A stretch of DNA of 64,000 nt from Desulfatitalea sp. BRH_c12 (GCA_000961655.1 LADR01000038.1:62001-126000), one strand, 5' to 3'; positions 1 through 9,427 are shown, counted from the stretch's first letter. Translations and numbers: made by a program. The notes: generated by a model from the sequence alone, not told the origin.

Positions 1-1612
1 CTTTGCTCCAGCCCAGATCCAGGCCGATCAAATCATACAAGGCGAATGGTCCCATGGGGAAGCCGAAGTCGAAGATCACTTTGTCGATCTGGGCGGGCAG
101 GGCGCCTTCCAGAACGAGTTTGTCGCATTCGCGTTTGCGTTGGGCAAACATGCGGTTGCCGGCAAAGCCGTAGCAGACGCCGACGACTGCGGCGATCTTT
201 TTGATGCGTTTGCCAAGGGCCAGTGACGTAGCCAGCACGGTTTTAGACGTCTTGGCCGCGCGCACGATCTCCAGCAGGCGCATGACATTGGCCGGGCTGA
301 AAAAGTGCAGCCCGATGACGAATTCGGGGCGGCTGGTCTGGGCCGCGATTTCGTTCACGTCCAGGTAGGAGGTGTTGGTGGCCAAGATCGCGTCTTTTTT
401 GCAGATGGCATCGAGTTTTTTGAAGATCTCTTTTTTCAGGTCCATATTCTCGTAGACCGCTTCGATGACCAGATCCACATCCGCCAGGTCCTCCATTTTG
501 GTGGTGCCCGTGATCAGCCCCATGCGCTGGTCTACGGCTTGCTGGGTCATTTTGCCCTTGGCCGCGGTGATGTCATAATTTTTCTTGATTACGCCGATGC
601 CGCGGTCCAGGAATTCCTGTTTGGTTTCCACCAGCGTCACGGGGATGCCGGCGTTGATGAAATTCATGGTGATACCGCCGCCCATGGTGCCGGCGCCGAT
701 CACGCCCACCTTTTTGATGTCCAGCAGAGGCGTGTCTTTGGGGATATCGGGAATTTTGGCAACCTGGCGCTCGGCAAAGAAGTAATAGCGCTGAGCCGCC
801 GACTGCGAGCCGCGCATCAACCCTTCGAACAGCTTGCGTTCGGTGGCCATGCCCTCGTCAAACGGCAGGTTGACCGCCGCTTCAACGGCCTTGACGCAGG
901 CTTCGGGGGCCTCGAATCCACGTTTGGTCTTGGCCAGCACATTGCGGTAGTCGGCAAAGATTTCGGGTGTTTTGCGGGCGGCTTCGACCTTTTCGGTCAT
1001 GGCGCTGACTTGGCGCAGCGGGCGTTTTTCGGCCAGCACTTTGCGGGCAAAGGCCACGGCAGCTTCGGCCAGATCCCCTTCGGCGATTTCATCGATCACA
1101 CCTTCTTTGAGGGCCTGGGCGGCGCCGATCGGATTGCCGGTGGCAATCATGGGCAGCGCTTTTTCCGGTCCAATCAGGCGCGGCAGGCGTTGCGTGCCGC
1201 CGGCGCCGGGCAGCAGTCCGAGTTTGACTTCGGGCAGACCGAACTGGGCCGTGGGCACGGCGATGCGATAATGCGAACTCAGTGCCGTTTCGAGTCCGCC
1301 GCCGAATGCGGTGCCGTGAATGGCGGCGATCACCGGTTTGGTGGCCTGATCGAACACCTTCAAAACGTCCGGAAGATGGGGTGCTTGGGGCGGTTTGCCG
1401 AACTCGCGGATGTCGGCGCCCGCGCAAAAAGTGCGGCCTTTGCAGATCACCACCAGCGCTTTGATGGTATCGTCCTTCATGGCCATGTCAATGCCGTCGG
1501 CCATGCCCTTGCGGACTGGGAATCCCAAGGCGTTGACCGGGGGGTTGTCGATCCACAGCATTCCGATCTCACCCTGTTTTTCCAATGATACCGCTTCTGT
1601 AATCGCTACCAT
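1..1612 (-). CDS. FadJ-like 3-hydroxyacyl-CoA dehydrogenase / enoyl-CoA hydratase (3' end outside window)
   Basis: The open frame runs from ATG at 1612 (preceded by GGAGGT 5-6 bases upstream) to the left edge, giving 537 residues without a stop. The N-terminal ~190 residues are a crotonase fold: CKGRTFCAGADI carries the oxyanion-hole Ala-Gly-Ala-Asp, and HGTAFGGGLE and GLPEVKLGLLPGAGGTQRL follow. After a linker comes the NAD-binding part of the dehydrogenase, with VGVIGAGTMGGGI around residues 300-310 and the NTSYLDVNEIA / GLHFFSPANVMRLLEIV segment typical of the family. The enzyme would hydrate 2-enoyl-CoA and oxidise 3-hydroxyacyl-CoA in beta-oxidation. Full members are about 700 residues, so roughly 150-200 residues lie outside. 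It is divergent from the MMPL gene. Assignment is firm at family level; the substrate chain length is not shown by the sequence. Confidence 0.93.
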   Translation of the reverse strand, partial: MVAITEAVSLEKQGEIGMLWIDNPPVNALGFPVRKGMADGIDMAMKDDTIKALVVICKGRTFCAGADIREFGKPPQAPHLPDVLKVFDQATKPVIAAIHGTAFGGGLETALSSHYRIAVPTAQFGLPEVKLGLLPGAGGTQRLPRLIGPEKALPMIATGNPIGAAQALKEGVIDEIAEGDLAEAAVAFARKVLAEKRPLRQVSAMTEKVEAARKTPEIFADYRNVLAKTKRGFEAPEACVKAVEAAVNLPFDEGMATERKLFEGLMRGSQSAAQRYYFFAERQVAKIPDIPKDTPLLDIKKVGVIGAGTMGGGITMNFINAGIPVTLVETKQEFLDRGIGVIKKNYDITAAKGKMTQQAVDQRMGLITGTTKMEDLADVDLVIEAVYENMDLKKEIFKKLDAICKKDAILATNTSYLDVNEIAAQTSRPEFVIGLHFFSPANVMRLLEIVRAAKTSKTVLATSLALGKRIKKIAAVVGVCYGFAGNRMFAQRKRECDKLVLEGALPAQIDKVIFDFGFPMGPFALYDLIGLDLGWSK

Positions 1613-1946
1613 GCGTTACCTCCTGCTTCCATTTTAATATATTTAGAGAAAGAGACCCGGAATCGCCCCCAAGCGATCCGAGTTGCAAATAAAGGCGGAT
1701 AAATCGCATTTCTTTAATCACACCTGCGCGACGGTGTCCATACCCTTGTAGGGGGTTCCGTTGGCCCGATGGCCGGTCAGGCGCAGTGCGTCGGTTCCTG
1801 TGCTGCGATCGCCATAACTTGACCCCCAGAGACCGAACGGGTATAAACGGCGGATTCGTCACGCCTTTGGGTGGCATTGGGTAATGATCCTGTAACTGTG
1901 CGGCCGTCATCGCCTTGCCTGCACGAAACACCGAGAACGGTGGATA
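1613..1946. other. Divergent intergenic region without a recognisable gene
   Basis: This stretch separates the divergent fadJ-like and MMPL genes and must hold both promoters. The part next to fadJ is AT-rich, but I could not pick a convincing -35/-10 pair on either strand. No coding sequence with family resemblance was seen. Confidence 0.5.
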
Positions 1947-4469
1947 ATGAAAAAATTCGCAGAAACGCTTCTTCGTTGGTACACTCGGCTGGTGCTGGAT
2001 CATCCCCTGATCGTCATTCTGGCCCTGGGATTGGTCATCTCTTTTTTAGGCTACAAGGCCAAAGATTTCCGGATCGACGCTTCAGCTGAAACGCTGTTGC
2101 TGGAAAACGATCCCGATCTGCGCTATTCCCGGGAGATCGTCGAGCGCTACGGGGTCAACGATTTCCTGTTGATCGCCTACACGCCCAAGAGTGGCGACCT
2201 GATGTCGGATGACACCCTGGCCGACATCGGCCGTCTGCGCGAAGATCTCAAAGCCCTGCCGCGGGTCACCTCCGTGCTGACGTTGCTGGACGTGCCTCTT
2301 TTTGAAAGCCCCCCCTTGTCCTACGCGGAAGTGTCGGAAGGGATCCGCACGCTGGAGTCGCCGGACACCGACAAAGCGCTTGCCCGGTCGGAACTGCGCG
2401 ACAGTCCGTTCTATCGTGATCTGATTATCAGCGAGGACCTGCGGACCACGGCCATCATGGTCAACATGGAAATAGATACCGACTATCAGGCACTGATCAG
2501 CGAGCGCAACGGCTACCTGGACAAAAAAGCCGATGGACGGCTCTCTGATGCCGATGAGGCGGCCCTGGAGGCGGTTCAGCAAAAGATTCGCACCCGCTTG
2601 GACCTTCTCAATGCCCTTCAGCACCAGAATATCGAGGCTGTGCGGACCATCATGGACGACTACCGACCGCAGGCCGAACTTTTTCTGGGCGGCGTCAGCA
2701 TGATCCAAGATGACATGATCTCCTTTGTGCGCAATGACCTGCTGATGTTCGGCCTGGGGGTTTTCGCCCTGCTGGTGCTCATGCTGGGCATCATTTTCAG
2801 GCGCCTGCTGTGGATCGTGCTGCCCATGCTGTGCTGCTTTTTATCGGTGTTGTCGATGATGGGCATCCTGGCGCTTTTTGGATGGGAAGTCACCGTCATC
2901 TCCTCCAATTTCGTTTCACTGCAGCTGATTATCACGCTGTCGCTGGTGATCCATCTGATCGTGCGTTATCGTGAATACCGTCGCACTGATGTCGGCCACG
3001 ATCAGCGCACCCTGGTGCACGATACCATCAGCAGCATGTTCCGGCCCTGCCTGTATGCAGTCCTGACCACGATCGCCGGATTCAGTTCCTTGGTGTTCTG
3101 CGACATCAAACCAGTAATTCATTTCGGCTGGATGATGAGCGCCGGGATCGTGCTGTCGCTTATCCTGACATTTATCCTCTTTCCGGCGACCGTGATGCTG
3201 GCTCAAAAGCGCGCCCTGAAAGTGCAAAAAGAGCGCCAAAAAGGGATTCCTCTGTCCGAGTTTCTGGGACGTTTCACCCAGCGCCACGGCACCCTCATTC
3301 TGGTGGCCGCCGGGCTGATAAGCATCCTGACGGTCATGGGCATCACCCGATTGCGCGTGGAAAACAGTTTTATCGACTACTTCAAGGAGAGCACCGAAAT
3401 TTACCAGGGCATGCAGTTGATCGACCAGAAACTGGGTGGCACCACGCCCCTGGATGTGATCGTGCAATTCGACCGGATTGACTTGCAGCAATTCGCCGAA
3501 CCGGATGAAGAATTGGATCCGCTGCTCAATCCGTATGCGGCTGCGGGCGACGAAAGTTATGAGAAATACTGGTTTTTCGACGAGCGTCTGGAAAAAATCA
3601 TGCAGGTCCATGACTATCTGACAAGCCTGCCGGAAACGGGCAAGATACTCTCTCTGGCCACTTTATTGAAGATCGGCCGGACGCTCAACGATGACAAGCC
3701 GTTGACCAGCATGGAAATGGCCGTGCTCTACACCAAGCTGCCCGAAGAGTACAAGGATCTGATTCTGGCGCCCTATGTGTCCATCGAGGAAGACGAGGTC
3801 CGTTTTGCGTTGCGCATCAAGGATTCCCTGCCGACACTGCAACGCGACGAGCTGTTGAAACGTATTGAAAACGATCTGACGAACCGCCTGAACCTGGCCC
3901 CGGAACGCGTCCATCTGGCCGGAACCATGGTGCTCTACAACAACATGCTGCAAAGTCTTTTTTCATCCCAGATCCAGACCATGGGCATGACAGCCCTGGC
4001 ATTGATAGTGATGTTTCTGATTCTGTTCCGTTCCCTGCGGGTCGCGCTGATTGCTCTTTTTCCGAATCTGCTCGCGGCCGGTACGGTGCTGGCCATCATG
4101 GGGTGGCTGAATATCCCCCTGGATATGATGACGATCACCATTGCGGCCATCAGCCTGGGCATTGCCGTCGATGATACCATTCACTACATTTACCGATTCC
4201 GGGAAGAGATCAAAAAGGACGGCGATTACTACCTGGCCCTGCAGCATTGCCACGCCAGCATCGGCCATGCCATGTACTACACCTCGGTGACCGTTATCAT
4301 AGGGTTTTCGATCCTGTCGCTCTCCAACTTCTGGCCGACGATCTACTTCGGATTGTTGACGAGCCTGGCCATGTTCATCGCCCTGGCCGGGGCGCTGACG
4401 CTGCTGCCCAAACTGATCGTGATGTTCAAGCCTTTCGGACGTTCTGGAAAGGAAACCCATGCCGAATGA
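1947..4469 (+). CDS. MMPL/RND-superfamily exporter
   Basis: An 840-residue integral membrane protein with the duplicated RND layout: one helix near residue 20, a ~210-residue periplasmic loop, five or six helices (about 255-420), a second lone helix at about 450, another periplasmic loop and a final helix cluster (about 670-825). The segment ISLGIAVDDTIHYIYRFREE carries the Asp-Asp motif of helix 10 that is typical for proton-driven MMPL/RND exporters. Such proteins move lipids or other hydrophobic molecules out of the inner membrane. Start ATG 1947 follows a weak GGTGG. It is followed by the Spm-like membrane protein and the secreted DUF4412-like protein on the same strand, which may act with it, by analogy with RND plus LolA-like pairs; that partnership is inference. 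Substrate unknown. Confidence 0.85.
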   Translation: MKKFAETLLRWYTRLVLDHPLIVILALGLVISFLGYKAKDFRIDASAETLLLENDPDLRYSREIVERYGVNDFLLIAYTPKSGDLMSDDTLADIGRLREDLKALPRVTSVLTLLDVPLFESPPLSYAEVSEGIRTLESPDTDKALARSELRDSPFYRDLIISEDLRTTAIMVNMEIDTDYQALISERNGYLDKKADGRLSDADEAALEAVQQKIRTRLDLLNALQHQNIEAVRTIMDDYRPQAELFLGGVSMIQDDMISFVRNDLLMFGLGVFALLVLMLGIIFRRLLWIVLPMLCCFLSVLSMMGILALFGWEVTVISSNFVSLQLIITLSLVIHLIVRYREYRRTDVGHDQRTLVHDTISSMFRPCLYAVLTTIAGFSSLVFCDIKPVIHFGWMMSAGIVLSLILTFILFPATVMLAQKRALKVQKERQKGIPLSEFLGRFTQRHGTLILVAAGLISILTVMGITRLRVENSFIDYFKESTEIYQGMQLIDQKLGGTTPLDVIVQFDRIDLQQFAEPDEELDPLLNPYAAAGDESYEKYWFFDERLEKIMQVHDYLTSLPETGKILSLATLLKIGRTLNDDKPLTSMEMAVLYTKLPEEYKDLILAPYVSIEEDEVRFALRIKDSLPTLQRDELLKRIENDLTNRLNLAPERVHLAGTMVLYNNMLQSLFSSQIQTMGMTALALIVMFLILFRSLRVALIALFPNLLAAGTVLAIMGWLNIPLDMMTITIAAISLGIAVDDTIHYIYRFREEIKKDGDYYLALQHCHASIGHAMYYTSVTVIIGFSILSLSNFWPTIYFGLLTSLAMFIALAGALTLLPKLIVMFKPFGRSGKETHAE

Positions 4470-4523
4470 CCTGTTCAATGAGATCCGTTTAGATGGGATT
4501 TGGCCCCACGGGAAGGCTCGCAG

Positions 4524-5819
4524 ATGAACATCCTGTTTCTCATGATGGTCGGCAGCGCCTTTGCTTTTGCTGCCTGGCATCAATTCACCTGGATACCCGT
4601 GGCGGGGCAAAGCGCGCCCATGGAAGCCCTCTCGGCGGCCATGATCCAATCCGCGGCCGGCGCGGTCGAACTGGCCATCGGTCTGGTCGGAATCATGACG
4701 CTCTTTATGGGGCTGATGAAGGTCGCCGAAGCCGGTGGCATGCTCACCTTGCTGGCACGCCTGATCCGGCCGCTGATGGTGCGCCTGTTTCCCGATGTGC
4801 CCGCCGATCATCCGGCCATGGGCGCCATGATCCTGAATCTTTCGGCCAACGTATTGGGGCTGGGCAATGCGGCTACGCCCTTCGGAATCCGCGCCATGCA
4901 GGAACTGGACAAGCTCAACGACCAACCCGGCACCGCCACCGACGCCATGGCCCTCTTTCTGGCCATGAACACGTCGGCGGTCACCTTGCTGCCCACCGGC
5001 GTCATCGCCTTGCGCGCCGCGGCCGGATCGGCCAATTCGGCCGGTATCCTGCCCACCACCCTGGTTGCTACGATCGGTTCGACCGCTGTGGCCATCATCG
5101 CTGCCAAACTTTACGGCCGCATCCTTCGTGTGCGGCGCGGCAACCTGCCGGCAGTCGCCCCGCCGGGCAGCCTGCCGCAAGACGGCACGGTTGACATAGC
5201 AGGGCAGGGCGAGGCCTACCCGCTCTGGATCAGCCTGATCGCCTTGATCGTTTTGATTTTCGGGCTGGTGCCGGTCGCTGTTCTATACGGTCACGCTATC
5301 TCCCCCTGGGTCGTGCCTGGGTTGATGATTTTCTTTCTGGGGTTCGGCGTTTTACGCCGCGTGCGTGTGTATGAAGTTTTGGTCGACGGCGGCAAAGAAG
5401 GCTTTCAGGTAGCCCTGCGCATCATCCCCTATCTGGTCGCCATCCTGGTGGCGGTAGGCATGCTGCGCGCCAGCGGCGCTCTGGATGCCCTTGTGCGGCT
5501 GCTCGGACCTGTGACGGCACCTATGGGACTGCCGGCTGAAGCCCTGCCCATGGCGCTGATGCGGCCGCTGTCCGGCTCCGGCGCGTACGGCATCATGGCC
5601 GCCATTCTTGAGGACCCTGCCATCGGTCCCGACAGCTATACCGGATACCTGGTCAGCACCCTGCAAGGATCCACCGAGACAACCTTCTACGTTCTGGCGG
5701 TTTACTTCGGCGCCGTCCAGGTGCGGCGCATGCGGCATGCGCTGGCCGCCGCCCTGACCGCCGATGTGGCTGCGGTGGCTTTTGCGATCATGGCGTGTCT
5801 CTATCTTTATGGGGCATAG
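4524..5819 (+). CDS. SpmA/SpmB-type nucleoside-recognition (Gate) domain membrane protein, fused form
   Basis: A 431-residue membrane protein starting at ATG 4524 behind GGGAAGG; a longer start at 4500 lacks a ribosome site. The first half (SAAMIQSAAGAVELAIGLVGIM, then NLSANVLGLGNAATPFGI and AMNTSAVTLLPTGVIALRA) matches the SpmA half of the spore-maturation family; the second half (RIIPYLVAILVAVGMLRASGALD, then MALMRPLSGSGAYGIMAAIL and STLQGSTETTFYVLAVYFGAV) matches SpmB. These Gate-domain proteins are probably transporters or gating partners; their substrate is not established, and in non-sporulating anaerobes they occur as a single fused chain as here. It lies 54 bases after the MMPL gene, so it is probably co-transcribed. 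Confidence 0.85.
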   Translation: MNILFLMMVGSAFAFAAWHQFTWIPVAGQSAPMEALSAAMIQSAAGAVELAIGLVGIMTLFMGLMKVAEAGGMLTLLARLIRPLMVRLFPDVPADHPAMGAMILNLSANVLGLGNAATPFGIRAMQELDKLNDQPGTATDAMALFLAMNTSAVTLLPTGVIALRAAAGSANSAGILPTTLVATIGSTAVAIIAAKLYGRILRVRRGNLPAVAPPGSLPQDGTVDIAGQGEAYPLWISLIALIVLIFGLVPVAVLYGHAISPWVVPGLMIFFLGFGVLRRVRVYEVLVDGGKEGFQVALRIIPYLVAILVAVGMLRASGALDALVRLLGPVTAPMGLPAEALPMALMRPLSGSGAYGIMAAILEDPAIGPDSYTGYLVSTLQGSTETTFYVLAVYFGAVQVRRMRHALAAALTADVAAVAFAIMACLYLYGA

Positions 5820-5888
5820 ATGAACGTGTGCGAAACCCGAAAGTAAACGTCTGACCCTAATCAATCCAATAAGAGGAGCGTACCGAAA

Positions 5889-6605
5889 ATGAATCCAGGC
5901 AAAGTTTTTAAAGTGTCGATGGCAGGAATGTTTGCGCTGCTGTTTTTGATAGCCAGTGCGCAGGCGGATCTTTATTTTGAAACAGAACAGGTCAGCCGGG
6001 GCATTCCCGGCCAGCCGGACGGCACGGCCTTACTCAAGCAGTATTTCTCTTCTGATGCCACCATGATCGATCTGGGCGACCGCATCACCATAATGAATTT
6101 TAAAGAGAAGATGGTCTACGACCTCGAAAAAGCATCCCGTACCTACACCTCCAACGCCATGGATAAAATGGGCATGGAAAGCTTCGGGATCGAAGTCGAA
6201 GGCGAAGAGCAGAACGCCCTGCTGCAGACGATGATGAAGACCATGGCCCAAAATTCAAAGGTAACCCCGACCAGCGAAATCAAAACGATCGCGGGCTACA
6301 AATGCCGCAAGTACGTGATCGACATCATGATGACCAGCTCGCAATACTGGGTGACCAGGGATTTTACGGGCTATGACGAGATGAAAAGCATTGCCGAGCG
6401 AGCGGCCCAGGCCTTTATGAACAATCCCCTGATGCGCCAAACGAACGTTCTGGGCATGATGAAAGAACTGGATGGCTATCCGGTGCTTACCATCACCCAG
6501 ATCATGAACGGTACGATCACTTCAACGCTGAAGAAAACCGAACAGAAGAAACTCGATCCCAGTCTGTTTAAGGTTCCCGCCGGATATAAGATGGTCAGGC
6601 AATGA
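5889..6605 (+). CDS. Secreted DUF4412-like protein
   Basis: A 238-residue protein with a clean signal peptide (hydrophobic stretch at about residues 11-26 ending AQA before DLYFETEQ). The rest is a beta-rich domain resembling DUF4412: an early YFETEQVSRG strand, a METHIONINE-rich middle (KMGMESFG, QTMMKTMAQN, DIMMTSSQYW), an IAGYKCRKYVIDI strand and a C-terminal LDPSLFKVPAGYKMVRQ ending. The fold of this group resembles LolA-type lipid carriers, so a periplasmic carrier or chaperone role for the neighbouring exporter is possible but inferred. GAGGAGCG at 5872-5879 is its ribosome site. It stands 69 bases after the Spm-like gene. Membership in DUF4412 is from overall appearance only. Confidence 0.7.
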   Translation: MNPGKVFKVSMAGMFALLFLIASAQADLYFETEQVSRGIPGQPDGTALLKQYFSSDATMIDLGDRITIMNFKEKMVYDLEKASRTYTSNAMDKMGMESFGIEVEGEEQNALLQTMMKTMAQNSKVTPTSEIKTIAGYKCRKYVIDIMMTSSQYWVTRDFTGYDEMKSIAERAAQAFMNNPLMRQTNVLGMMKELDGYPVLTITQIMNGTITSTLKKTEQKKLDPSLFKVPAGYKMVRQ

Positions 6606-7488
6606 AAGGAAGGCGCGGGGTGGGCCGCAAACGCGCCGGGTGGCAACACCGCTGAGGCGATTTATAATGTGCATCACCTCGCCGGGCGTGAGCGCCGTCG
6701 GCAGCCGTTGCCCTCTCTTAGCCCTCACGACATTTTGTATAGAGGTTCGATAGGATCTTTGTTTCAATCTCAACATCCGAATCATTGCCTCGCCGGCAGA
6801 CTTCCAATCCTCGTTACAAATTGCGCTGCAGCTACCGGAATTATTGCAATCTTTGCTGAGAAAATAGCAGTAAAGAGTGAGCGCTTATTTGACCTGATCC
6901 AGTTGCCATTGTTCATAGCGCCTGCCCATTTTTTTAAAAAGGGTTCAATCAGTTTTTCAGGCACGGTTAAACCGGGCTGTAATTTACCGAAATGTACAAA
7001 GTCCCTGCCCAGTGGATATAAAAAGGCAAATGCTTTCTGGAGACATTTTTGCACGATTTCAAATAAATACTAAACTTATCCAATGGCATCGCATAATTTC
7101 TTCAATTTATTATATAGATATCCGAATAATATTGATAATTGCGGAAAATTACCGCTACAAAAGAGTTTCAGGAAACCTTCGCTGCGTTGCAAATGCGGTG
7201 GATCAATTTAATGCGATTGATTTATCAGAAAAAATGTGGTGTAGGAAAATATCGATCCAAGCGAATATTCATTTCTAACAAAAAGAATTGTAAATTGTCC
7301 AGAAAAAATCCGATTTTGCATTTATGATGTTTTTCAGAATGTTTGTTGGCTGCACGACATTTGCTGAAGCCGTTTATAGCAAAACGTCCACTGCAAAAAA
7401 CCGACGTCCATAATGTTCGTTTTCATAAATTGGAAATATGGCCAGACACTGGAAAGAAGAATACGATTCATTAAAGCATTAGAATAAA
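6606..7488. other. AT-rich non-coding or decayed region at the start of the accessory island
   Basis: Base composition falls sharply here compared with the genes to the left. Short open frames exist on both strands but none has a ribosome site with a recognisable product. The best is on the minus strand at 6782-7054 (90 residues; FVHFGKLQPGLTVPEKLIEPF reads like a genuine protein fragment) but I cannot name it and it starts only at GTG. Probably a remnant of a lost gene. Confidence 0.4.
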
Positions 7489-7805
7489 ATGTGGGGGCAT
7501 GGATGTGAAGTTGAAGAGAATCCTAACCCAGCGTTAATACCCAAGTGGGTATATTTTGTAACAGTCTGCTCATTCACCTTCGAGTTCCATTCGATAAACC
7601 AAATCAATGCATGTTTAAAGCACTATTCACAAAAAGTTCGACCAAGCACAAGAATCCCTGAAAAGGATCTCTGGAAATACGGCGGCGATCATGGGGAAAC
7701 GCAACGTTGGTTTGAGAGATACTGCCGCAAAGGCTTTATGAGGAACCAAAGAGACAAAAAGTTATTAAGGCATTAGAGAGGGCTTTATCCGATTTCCTAA
7801 ATTAA
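7489..7805 (+). pseudogene. Frameshifted remnant of a small conserved hypothetical protein (YGGDHxExQRWFER family)
   Basis: The frame from ATG 7489 gives WVYFVTVCSFTFEFHSINQI, then KHYSQKVRPSTRI, then KYGGDHGETQRWFER. This matches a small uncharacterised protein family I remember as having FTFEFHS, PSSR, YGGDHWE and QRWFERLP in that order. Just after the Arg codon near 7714 the match moves to another frame, which continues LPQRLYEEPKRQKVIKALERALSDFLN and stops at TAA 7803-7805. Two extra bases (TA) between AGA and CTG explain the break. In the unshifted frame the protein ends at 7776 with an unrelated tail. The function of the family is not known to me. It sits just upstream of the first attC-like site. 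Confidence 0.65.
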
Positions 7806-7838
7806 AAAGATTGAAATCGAACCTGTCATTCCAGCGGG

Positions 7839-7919
7839 CGCGAACCAGCGGCGCACTTCCTCGTAGGGTCCGTGGGGCTTGTTTTGAAGTGCGTCGTGCC
7901 GCTAAATTTGGCGTTAGGC
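7839..7919 (+). other. attC-like integron recombination site 1
   Basis: The right-hand core GTTAGGC (7913-7919) fits the GTTRRRY consensus exactly. Upstream, CGCGAAC (7839-7845) is a degenerate RYYYAAC box. Between them AGCGGC and GCACTTC (about 7847-7858) pair with GAAGTGC and GCCGCT (about 7886-7902), leaving an imperfect hairpin with unpaired bases, as expected for the folded bottom strand used by an integron integrase. It lies directly before the methyltransferase gene. Confidence 0.6.
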
Positions 7920-7960
7920 AGTGACAGAATCTATTCACACTTGTAAGGAGATTTTCTACA

Positions 7961-8707
7961 TTGGATATTCCACGGATCTTCAACATCACCGAAAGTGCTC
8001 ATCGCATCCATAACCCTTTCACACCAGAAAAGCTCGCCACTCTCGGTTCCGTGTTGCGTTTGGAGCCGGGGACTCGCGTGCTCGATCTATGCAGTGGTTC
8101 GGGCGAGATGCTGTGCACCTGGGCACGCGATTACGGAATCACCGGCGTCGGCATCGACATGAGTCAGTTGTTCAGCAAGCAAGCGAAAATCCGCGCTGAA
8201 GAACTTGGCGTCGCCGATCGAGTCGAGTTCATCCATGGCGACGCTACCGGCTACGTAGCCGACGAAAAGTGCGGTGTGGCAGCCTGTGTCGGTGCCACGT
8301 GGATCGGTGGGGGAGTCGCCGGCGCCATTGAGCTTCTGACGAAGAGTCTAAGCGCTAACGGAGTCATCCTCATTGGTGAGCCCTACTGGCGGCAGTTACC
8401 ACCGACGGAAGACGTTGCCAGGGAGTGCTTTGCCAATTCTATCTCCGACTTTCTCATGCTTCCTGAAATTCTCGCGTCTTTCGGCGAACTAGGCTACGAC
8501 GTTGTGGAAATGGTTCTGGCAGACCAGGAAGGCTGGGACAGGTACGAGGCAGCCAAGTGGCTCACTATGCGTCGATGGCTCGAAGCGAATCCCGAGGACG
8601 ACTTTGCGAAAGAGGTTCGAGCCCAACTGACCATGGCACCAAAACGCCACGCCGCTTATACACGTGAATACCTTGGATGGGGCGTATTCGCTCTGATGGC
8701 GCGGTGA
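7961..8707 (+). CDS. Class I SAM-dependent methyltransferase (cassette gene)
   Basis: A 248-residue protein starting at TTG 7961; AAGGAG at 7945-7950 is ten bases upstream and no ATG fits, so the unusual start is well supported. The SAM site is plain: VLDLCSGSGEMLCTWA (motif I, about residues 40-55), the acidic GVGIDMS (end of strand 2), FIHGDATGY (motif II region) and CVGATWIGGG after strand 4, where the family normally has an acidic or Asn-type motif. The C-terminal part contains IGEPYWRQLPP and an LGEL-type helix, as in small-molecule methyltransferases of the UbiE-like group. The substrate cannot be read from the sequence. The gene is bounded by attC-like sites at 7839-7919 and 8752-8820, which fits a mobile gene cassette. 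Confidence 0.85.
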   Translation: MDIPRIFNITESAHRIHNPFTPEKLATLGSVLRLEPGTRVLDLCSGSGEMLCTWARDYGITGVGIDMSQLFSKQAKIRAEELGVADRVEFIHGDATGYVADEKCGVAACVGATWIGGGVAGAIELLTKSLSANGVILIGEPYWRQLPPTEDVARECFANSISDFLMLPEILASFGELGYDVVEMVLADQEGWDRYEAAKWLTMRRWLEANPEDDFAKEVRAQLTMAPKRHAAYTREYLGWGVFALMAR

Positions 8708-8751
8708 GGAGGGAGGGCCGGGCGACTCAGACAGCGGGGAGAATCAAAGTG

Positions 8752-8820
8752 GCCTAACAATGCGCTGCTAGGGACAAACCTACGCTGCGCTTCGGTTTGC
8801 CCCAGAGCGCAGCGTTCTCC
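8752..8820 (+). other. attC-like integron recombination site 2
   Basis: This is the clearest site of the five. GCCTAAC (8752-8758) fits RYYYAAC exactly. CGCTGC pairs with GCAGCG (8809-8814) and GGGACAAACC pairs with GGTTTGCCCC (one mismatch), closing around a short loop. The right core GTTCTCC (8814-8820) keeps the cleavage triplet GTT but not the RRRY part. Length, 69 bases, is within the usual range of attC sites. The folding follows AAC-spacer-stem-loop-stem-GTT. Confidence 0.72.
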
Positions 8821-8839
8821 GCAAAAGTAAGGAGCACAT

Positions 8840-9427
8840 ATGATGAGGAAAGAGAGAGCACTCATTTCTGAATCACATATCTTCAATGTTATATTTGTGG
8901 TTCGTGGCTCTAAGGTCATTCTGGACTCCGATTTGGCTGAACTGTATGGCGTTGAAACAAGGCGCTTAAATGAACAAGTACGAAGGAATATCGAAAAATT
9001 TCCAGAAGATTTCATGTTTCAGCTAACAAATGATGAGTTCCAAAACTTGAAATCGCAAATTGCGACATCAAGTTCGAAATGGGGCGGTCGTCGCAAACTG
9101 CCATTGGTATTTACGGAACATGGCGCCCTGCAAGCCGCAAATGTGCTTAATTCTTCACAGGCGAATAAAATGAGCGTTTTTATTGTAAGGGCATTTATTC
9201 GCCTTCGTGAAATGGTACTTACCAATGAAAAGCTTGCAAGAAAAGTGGCCCAATTAGAGAGACGTGTAAGCGATCATGACGAGGTATTGATCGATTTGGT
9301 CCATGAAATTCGTAAACTTATCGAAGCTCCGAACGCAGGGGTTCAGAAGAAAAAGCTTGGCTTCATAAATTCAGTCCAAAATGAAAAACGGAGAACGAAT
9401 GGCTTTACGCGGACTCGGGCCAAATAG
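8840..9427 (+). CDS. ORF6N domain protein (KilA-N-type DNA-binding, cassette gene)
   Basis: A 195-residue protein with a strong ribosome site (AAGGAG, 8829-8834) before ATG 8840. The N-terminal ~90 residues are a typical ORF6N domain: VIFVVRGSKVILDSDLAELY, GVETRRLNEQVRRN, KFPEDFMFQLT and KLPLVFTEHGALQAANVL in order. Residues ~130-160 (KLARKVAQLERRVSDHDEVL) look like a short coiled coil, followed by a basic tail. ORF6N proteins are found in phages, islands and mobile cassettes and are presumed DNA-binding regulators. The last eleven or so codons (TNGFTRTRAK end) lie inside the next attC-like hairpin, so the cassette site supplies the C-terminus. A broken second ORF6N copy lies at 21305-21571. 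Confidence 0.85.
   Translation: MMRKERALISESHIFNVIFVVRGSKVILDSDLAELYGVETRRLNEQVRRNIEKFPEDFMFQLTNDEFQNLKSQIATSSSKWGGRRKLPLVFTEHGALQAANVLNSSQANKMSVFIVRAFIRLREMVLTNEKLARKVAQLERRVSDHDEVLIDLVHEIRKLIEAPNAGVQKKKLGFINSVQNEKRRTNGFTRTRAK

Noticed and set aside
305-1588. A 427-codon open frame on the plus strand
   Set aside because: It is antisense to the fadJ-like gene, which has full crotonase and dehydrogenase motifs; the plus-strand translation is His/Gly/Phe-rich without any family feature.
3963-5180. A 405-codon minus-strand open frame opposite the exporter and Spm-like genes
   Set aside because: Low-complexity His/Gln/Gly/Arg translation with no ribosome site, antisense to two convincing genes.
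6782-7054. A 90-codon minus-strand open frame in the AT-rich region
   Set aside because: Parts look protein-like but it starts at GTG without a ribosome site and matches nothing I know; mentioned only as a possible remnant.
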